Source of the DNA: Alistipes sp.
Lineage (GTDB): Bacteria > Bacteroidota > Bacteroidia > Bacteroidales > Rikenellaceae
DNA length: 64,000 nt
Reading direction: 5' to 3'
Assembly: GCA_017437045.1 (NCBI GenBank)
Contig: JAFSBY010000028.1
Coordinates: 88,957-152,956 of the forward strand
Under the pieces are notes generated by a model, which was not told the origin of the DNA, did no database searches, and worked only from the letters and a program-made list of their open reading frames with translations. Both the position numbers and the translations under genes were made by a program. Below are positions 60,418-64,000 of this stretch, piece after piece; the stretch's first letter is position 1; every line of letters starts with the position of its first letter.

Positions 60418-60656
60418 GGTGTTGGCGCGAGTCTGCGCCCTCCTGCTAACCTGATAAGTGTTCCCCGTCCGAAAAAAACCCATCAAAATCCGACCCAATC
60501 GTTAAAAGGTTACTCGTCCAATAAAAATCGGCAGTCGTCACAAAAGCGGAAATAGAAAAATTCATCCGCCGACACAGGGTGTAGATCCTTGCGTTTTTGA
60601 GGGAGAATAGCTACCTTTGAGGTCTAAACTATGGCTCTTTTTAGGCGTAAAAAAAT
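60418..60656. other. Intergenic stretch without recognised genes
   Basis: About 240 bases. No family resemblance and no coding bias. A possible plus-strand -7 box (TACCTTTG, 60612-60619) would drive a very short RNA into the terminator at 60657-60694; I see no function for it. Confidence 0.4.
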
Positions 60657-60694
60657 AAAAAGGTGCCCTACACCATCGTGTAACGCACCTTTTT
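60657..60694. terminator. Terminator behind tRNA-Cys, bidirectional in structure
   Basis: AAAAAGGTGC / GCACCTTTTT perfect 10-bp stem whose outer part supplies the U tract on either strand. On the minus strand it abuts the tRNA-Cys CCA. Confidence 0.85.
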
Positions 60695-60767
60695 GGAGGT
60701 CTGAAGCGGATTCGAACCGCTGTAGCAGCTTTTGCAGAGCTGTGCCTAGCCACTCGGCCATCAGACC
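60694..60767 (-). tRNA. tRNA-Cys (anticodon GCA)
   Basis: 74 bases including encoded CCA. GGTCTGA pairs with TCAGACC, and the anticodon stem CAGCT/AGCTG encloses CTGCAAA, giving GCA. The T arm is AGCGG-TTCGAAT-CCGCT. Transcribed leftward from the promoter at 60881-60911 through a repeat-containing leader. Confidence 0.95.
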
Positions 60768-60770
60768 AGC

Positions 60771-60869
60771 ATTGTAACCCGTTTTGTAACCTTTTGCTAC
60801 CCATTTGTGTGGCCTTTTGCTACCCATTTTGTAACCCTTTGCCACCCTTTTTGTAACCCGTTGTTACCC
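60771..60869 (-). repeat. Array of about nine 10-13-base repeats in the tRNA-Cys leader
   Basis: On the minus strand, units follow the consensus GGGTwrCAAAA (GGGTTACAAAAA, GGGTGGCAAA, GGGTTACAAAAT, GGGTAGCAAAA and variants). They fill the whole interval between the predicted transcription start and the tRNA. The spacing is about one helical turn. Confidence 0.8.
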
Positions 60870-60880
60870 TTTCGGGAGTG

Positions 60881-60911
60881 CAAATATACAAACTTTTTCT
60901 TTTCCCGCAAA
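60881..60911 (-). promoter_or_regulatory. Consensus promoter of tRNA-Cys
   Basis: Minus strand TTTG (60911-60908), 19 bases, TATATTTG (60888-60881): exact Bacteroidota pattern. Transcription should start near 60875, at the edge of the repeat array. Confidence 0.85.
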
Positions 60912-61011
60912 ATTTCGACCCTTTTTCCGCGCTTTTTTCTCTTTTTTCTCTTTTTCGGACCTTTTCGCACGTGCAACTTACAGCCCGAAACAAAAAAATT
61001 GGAGAGGTTCA

Positions 61012-61042
61012 TTTTTTTCTTCGCCGCCTTTCACTATATTTG
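61012..61042 (+). promoter_or_regulatory. Possible promoter of the GT2 gene
   Basis: TATATTTG (61035-61042) is a perfect -7 box 40 bases before the ATG. The -33 position, 19 bases upstream, reads TTTT only. Confidence 0.55.
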
Positions 61043-61081
61043 TGTGGCCCATTGCCGCAATTAAGAAGTAAAAACCTGTTT

Positions 61082-61948
61082 ATGCAACCGAAAATCAGCA
61101 TCATCGTCCCGGTGTACAACGTAGAATCGGTGCTCGAACGTTGTCTGGATAGTCTCATTGGTCAGACGTTGCACCAAATCGAGATTATCTGTGTCGATGA
61201 CGGAAGCACCGATCGCTCGCCCGAGATTTTGGCGCGATATGCCGAACGTGAACCGCGTATGCGCTGCATGCGGCAGACCAATCAACGGCAGGGTGCGGCA
61301 CGCAATCGAGGTTTCGAGGTGGCGACGGGCGAATACGTGCTCTACATCGATTCGGATGATTGGATCGACCCCGCCTATTGTGAAACCTTGTATGAGGCGG
61401 CACTGCGTCATGATGCCGATATTGCCTGCTGCTCGTTTTTGAAGCACCGCAGGCAGGGTACGCGACGGGTGGCATGGTATGAAGAGGAGCGATGCTATGA
61501 GCAACTCGTCGAACGATTTGCGGTGAGCAACTGTCCGCCCGATTTCTACATCATGAACAAACTCTTCCGGCGGTCGGTGCTGGCTAACCTCGAGATTCGT
61601 TTTCCCGAACGGGTGCAATATGAGGATGTCGAATTTCTGATGCGGGCGTTGGGTGAGATGCCGCGATTGGTCACCGTGCCGGGGATTTGCTACCATCTGG
61701 TCTCGCGGCAGGGCTCGACCACCAAGAGCCGACAGACACCCCAGCAGCAAGAGCAACGCTATCGCGCCTTAACGGCCTTTGTGGCCTATGCCGATCGCGT
61801 GGGGTTGCCGTTGCGTAGGCGTGATCGTACGGTGACAAAACGTTATTACGAATGGGCGGGTATCTGCCTGTTGAAACAGAAGGTGCGCGATGGTCGGGCC
61901 ACGTGGCGATTGTTTGATCTGCTCCCGATTTGGTGTTCCAAGATCTAA
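61082..61948 (+). CDS. Family 2 glycosyltransferase
   Basis: 288 residues, GT-A fold. ISIIVPVYNVESVLERCLDSLIGQTL opens the nucleotide-sugar domain, IICVDDGSTDRSPEI follows, and VLYIDSDDWIDP carries the DxD metal motif. NKLFRRSVL and YEDVEFLMRAL are typical acceptor-side elements of GT2 enzymes. It transfers a sugar from a nucleotide donor to a surface glycan; donor and acceptor are unknown. The ATG at 61082 is chosen because the GT2 fold begins at once. It stands alone between tRNA-Cys and dprA. Confidence 0.93.
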   Translation: MQPKISIIVPVYNVESVLERCLDSLIGQTLHQIEIICVDDGSTDRSPEILARYAEREPRMRCMRQTNQRQGAARNRGFEVATGEYVLYIDSDDWIDPAYCETLYEAALRHDADIACCSFLKHRRQGTRRVAWYEEERCYEQLVERFAVSNCPPDFYIMNKLFRRSVLANLEIRFPERVQYEDVEFLMRALGEMPRLVTVPGICYHLVSRQGSTTKSRQTPQQQEQRYRALTAFVAYADRVGLPLRRRDRTVTKRYYEWAGICLLKQKVRDGRATWRLFDLLPIWCSKI

Positions 61949-61969
61949 ATAGACTACCTATTTTTTAAT

Positions 61970-63094
61970 ATGCAGTTCGGTTCGATGGCATTGGAGGCGA
62001 TAGCCTTGCAGATGGTTCCCGGCTTGGGTCTTCGGGGGGTGGTGCATCTGTTGGAGCATTTCGGAAATGCACATGAGGTGTTTGCCGCTTCGCTCGATGC
62101 CTTGATTTTGAAGGCCGAGCTGCGACCCGATTTGGCGAAAGAGATTCAGCGACGCACAACCTTCGCAGCCGCCGAGCGGGAGTTGGCCTATTGTGCACAA
62201 CACGGCATTCGGGTCATCGCTTCGTCCGACCCCGACTACCCGGCACGACTGCTCGAGACGCCCGACTATCCGGCGGTGCTCTACATGCAGGGAGATCCCT
62301 CCATTTTGTCGCAAAAGACCCTGGCGATGGTCGGGACACGCCGTGCTACGCCCTATGGGGAGGAGCAATGCAAGCGGTTGGTACAGGAGCTCTCGGAACG
62401 CGTGAATAATCTGGTAATAGTGAGCGGTTTAGCGTTTGGTATTGATGCCGCCTCGCATCGTGCCGCACTGGCCTGCCACCTTCCGACGATTGCCGTAATA
62501 GCCAATCCGCTGCCTAACGTGACACCGGCCTTTCACCGTTCGCTGGCGCGGACGATTTTGGATTTGGGTGGGGCCATCATTACCGAACAACACTCGCAAG
62601 CCAAGCTACGCGGCACGCACTATCTATCACGAAATCGCATCATTGCGGGCCTTTCGGCCGGCACGATCGTAGTCGAGTCGCCGGCGCGTGGCGGATCGCT
62701 GAATACGGCGAACCATGCCGATTCGTACAACCGTACGGTCATGGCTGTTCCCGGACGTCCTACCGATGCTACATCGCTTGGTACCAATCAGTTGATTCGG
62801 AGCCATAAGGCGCAGTTGATCACCTCGGGAGCCGACATCGTCGAGGAGTTGATGTGGGATTTTGCCGAGGAGCCGATGCGGTTTTCGCCGAAGGCCTCCT
62901 CTGCCGAGGATCTCTCTTCGGAGGAGGCGCGTGTGCTGGGATTCTTCCCACCCAACGATCCGATTGAGGGCGAAGCGTTGCAGCAACTTGCCGGGATTGA
63001 AGCCGGTGAACTGACGGCGTTGTTGATAGGATTGGAACTCTCCGGTAAGATTCGACTCTTGCCGGGCAATCGGTATATGAAGTTATGCGATTGA
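61970..63094 (+). CDS. dprA: DNA-processing protein DprA
   Basis: 374 residues, Rossmann-like protein that loads RecA onto incoming single-stranded DNA. The N-terminal HhH-like region reads MVPGLGLRGVVHLLEHFG. The core has AMVGTRRATPYGEEQCKRLV, IVSGLAFGIDAASHRAAL, LSRNRIIAGLSAGTIVVESPARGGSLNTA and AVPGRPTDATSLGTNQLIRS. The C-terminal winged-helix (LQQLAGIEAGELTALLIGLELSGKI) is intact. It overlaps tatD by 10 bases. Confidence 0.96.
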   Translation: MQFGSMALEAIALQMVPGLGLRGVVHLLEHFGNAHEVFAASLDALILKAELRPDLAKEIQRRTTFAAAERELAYCAQHGIRVIASSDPDYPARLLETPDYPAVLYMQGDPSILSQKTLAMVGTRRATPYGEEQCKRLVQELSERVNNLVIVSGLAFGIDAASHRAALACHLPTIAVIANPLPNVTPAFHRSLARTILDLGGAIITEQHSQAKLRGTHYLSRNRIIAGLSAGTIVVESPARGGSLNTANHADSYNRTVMAVPGRPTDATSLGTNQLIRSHKAQLITSGADIVEELMWDFAEEPMRFSPKASSAEDLSSEEARVLGFFPPNDPIEGEALQQLAGIEAGELTALLIGLELSGKIRLLPGNRYMKLCD

Positions 63095-63909
63095 TCGATA
63101 CACACTCACACCTCTATGATGAGGCCTTTGAGGCGGACCGCGAGCAGACGCTGCAGCGTGCCGTGGACAGCGGTGTGGGTCTCTTGTTGTTGCCGGCCAT
63201 TGATAGTGAGAGCCATGCAGCCCTGTTTGACCTCTGCCGTCGCTATGCGGCGATCTGCCGCCCCATGATGGGACTACACCCAACCTCGATCAACGACAAT
63301 CCGCATTGGCGCGAGGAGTTGCAACGGGTTGAGGCGTTGTTGGCCGAGCGACCGGAGGGAATAGCCCCCTTTGTGGCGGTGGGTGAGATTGGGTTGGACT
63401 TCTATTGGAGCCGCGATTTTATGGCGGAACAAGAGGAGGCCTTCTGCTATCAGTGTCGATTGGCGGCTCGGCTTGGGTTGCCGGTGGCGATCCATACGCG
63501 AGCCGCGTGGGAGCGGATGACCGAGATTATTGGGGAGGAGTATGCCGCTGCGAAGGGGCGCGGGGAGCTTCTGCGGGGTGTATTTCACGCCTACTCGGAG
63601 GATGCCGCCACCTATCGCCGCCTCAAGGAGCTGACCGAAGGGAATTTCCTGTTCGGCATTGGCGGTGTGGTTACTTATAAAAAGAGTGTGGTCGCCGAGG
63701 CGGTGCGCGAGATGGCGTTGGAGGATATTGTCTTGGAGACAGATTGCCCCTATTTGACACCGGTTCCCCATCGTGGCAAACGCAACGAGTCGGGCTATTT
63801 GTCGTATATCTGCGAAAAGGTTGCCAACCTGCTCGGTGTTCCGGCCGCGAAGGTCGCCGAGGTGACCTCTTGCAATGCCGAACGTATGTTTATGGCATCG
63901 AACAGTTAA
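63085..63909 (+). CDS. tatD: TatD-family metal-dependent hydrolase
   Basis: 274 residues, TIM-barrel nuclease/deoxyribonuclease family. Metal ligands are visible in IDTHSHLYD, VGEIGLDFYW (glutamate), AIHTRAAWE, GVFHAYSED and LETDCPYLTPVPHRGKRNE (aspartate). It starts inside the dprA 3' end (10-base overlap), so the two are translationally coupled. Intact with normal length. Confidence 0.95.
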   Translation: MRLIDTHSHLYDEAFEADREQTLQRAVDSGVGLLLLPAIDSESHAALFDLCRRYAAICRPMMGLHPTSINDNPHWREELQRVEALLAERPEGIAPFVAVGEIGLDFYWSRDFMAEQEEAFCYQCRLAARLGLPVAIHTRAAWERMTEIIGEEYAAAKGRGELLRGVFHAYSEDAATYRRLKELTEGNFLFGIGGVVTYKKSVVAEAVREMALEDIVLETDCPYLTPVPHRGKRNESGYLSYICEKVANLLGVPAAKVAEVTSCNAERMFMASNS

Positions 63910-63973
63910 TTCGTGCCCGAAAGAGGTATGTTGTATAGGTAGCTTTTGGCATGATACGGTGAGATTTGGTATA

Positions 63974-64000
63974 GTGAATTTTGAATTTTGAATTTTGAAT
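63974..64000. repeat. TTTTGAA tandem repeat at the window edge
   Basis: GTGAATTTTGAATTTTGAAT repeats a 7-base unit (TTTTGAA) at least three times and may continue beyond the window. It is related to the repeats at 56516-56528 and 58953-59000. Confidence 0.8.

Noticed and set aside
60631-60775. Small plus-strand frame reading through tRNA-Cys antisense (MALFRRKKIK...)
   Set aside because: The peptide is simply the reverse complement of the tRNA; such frames are a well-known annotation artefact.
60771-60869. Possible CRISPR array upstream of tRNA-Cys
   Set aside because: Units are 10-13 bases with no spacers of constant length, and no cas genes are in the window.

Overview
The window reads as a chromosomal segment of a gut-type Bacteroidales bacterium, most likely from the Alistipes/Rikenellaceae side (inference from GC-rich coding DNA, AT-rich spacers and family content; no rRNA is present to confirm it). 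Support comes from three SusC/SusD outer-membrane pairs, many lipoproteins, PL1-type pectate lyases, DUF4296 and DUF4924 proteins, and repeated Bacteroidota-type promoters (TTTG, 19 bases, TAnnTTTG).

Left third (1-23.3 kb): pectin-type polysaccharide utilization. Two paralogous operons run away from each other out of a 1.06-kb AT-rich spacer. The leftward one encodes a beta-helix surface lipoprotein, SusC, SusD, a PL1 pectate lyase and the start of what looks like a second secreted lyase. The rightward one encodes the matching lipoprotein, SusC and SusD, but no enzyme. Inverted repeats mirror each other in the two leader regions. A third, less related SusC/SusD pair follows, behind a strong hairpin.

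Middle (23.3-37 kb): a long leftward housekeeping cluster (flippase, holB, folK, three envelope proteins, rbfA, a LolC/E-type permease, a DUF4296 lipoprotein, a small amidohydrolase-like fragment). Next come a plug-only TonB-receptor-like protein and a DUF4924/phosphate-transporter pair.

37-47 kb: a six-gene leftward catabolic operon (propeller hydrolase, DHDPS/NAL-family aldolase, SSS symporter, iron alcohol dehydrogenase, PdxA2-type dehydrogenase, DUF1537 kinase), with a divergent secreted beta-helix glycosidase-like gene. Well-formed promoters face away from each other in the 235-base spacer. The enzyme set fits cleavage of a 3-deoxy-2-ulosonic diacid to pyruvate and a C4 aldehyde acid. 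That acid would then be reduced, phosphorylated and decarboxylated to DHAP. I propose the pectin (RG-II) sugar DHA as the substrate; this is the most interesting candidate system here.

47-64 kb: nitroreductase, an NhaD-type antiporter, a cysteine-rich mini-lipoprotein, a LolC/E-type permease/menG/lipoprotein/SPOR cluster, a zinc peptidase, an SGNH-MBOAT-PAP2 envelope-modification cluster, lysS, tpiA, two tRNA genes (Leu-CAA, Cys-GCA), a GT2 glycosyltransferase, dprA and tatD. The tRNA-Leu 3' end and its terminator are duplicated 302 bases downstream around a palindrome-rich insert. The predicted tRNA-Cys transcript leader is an array of about nine short repeats.
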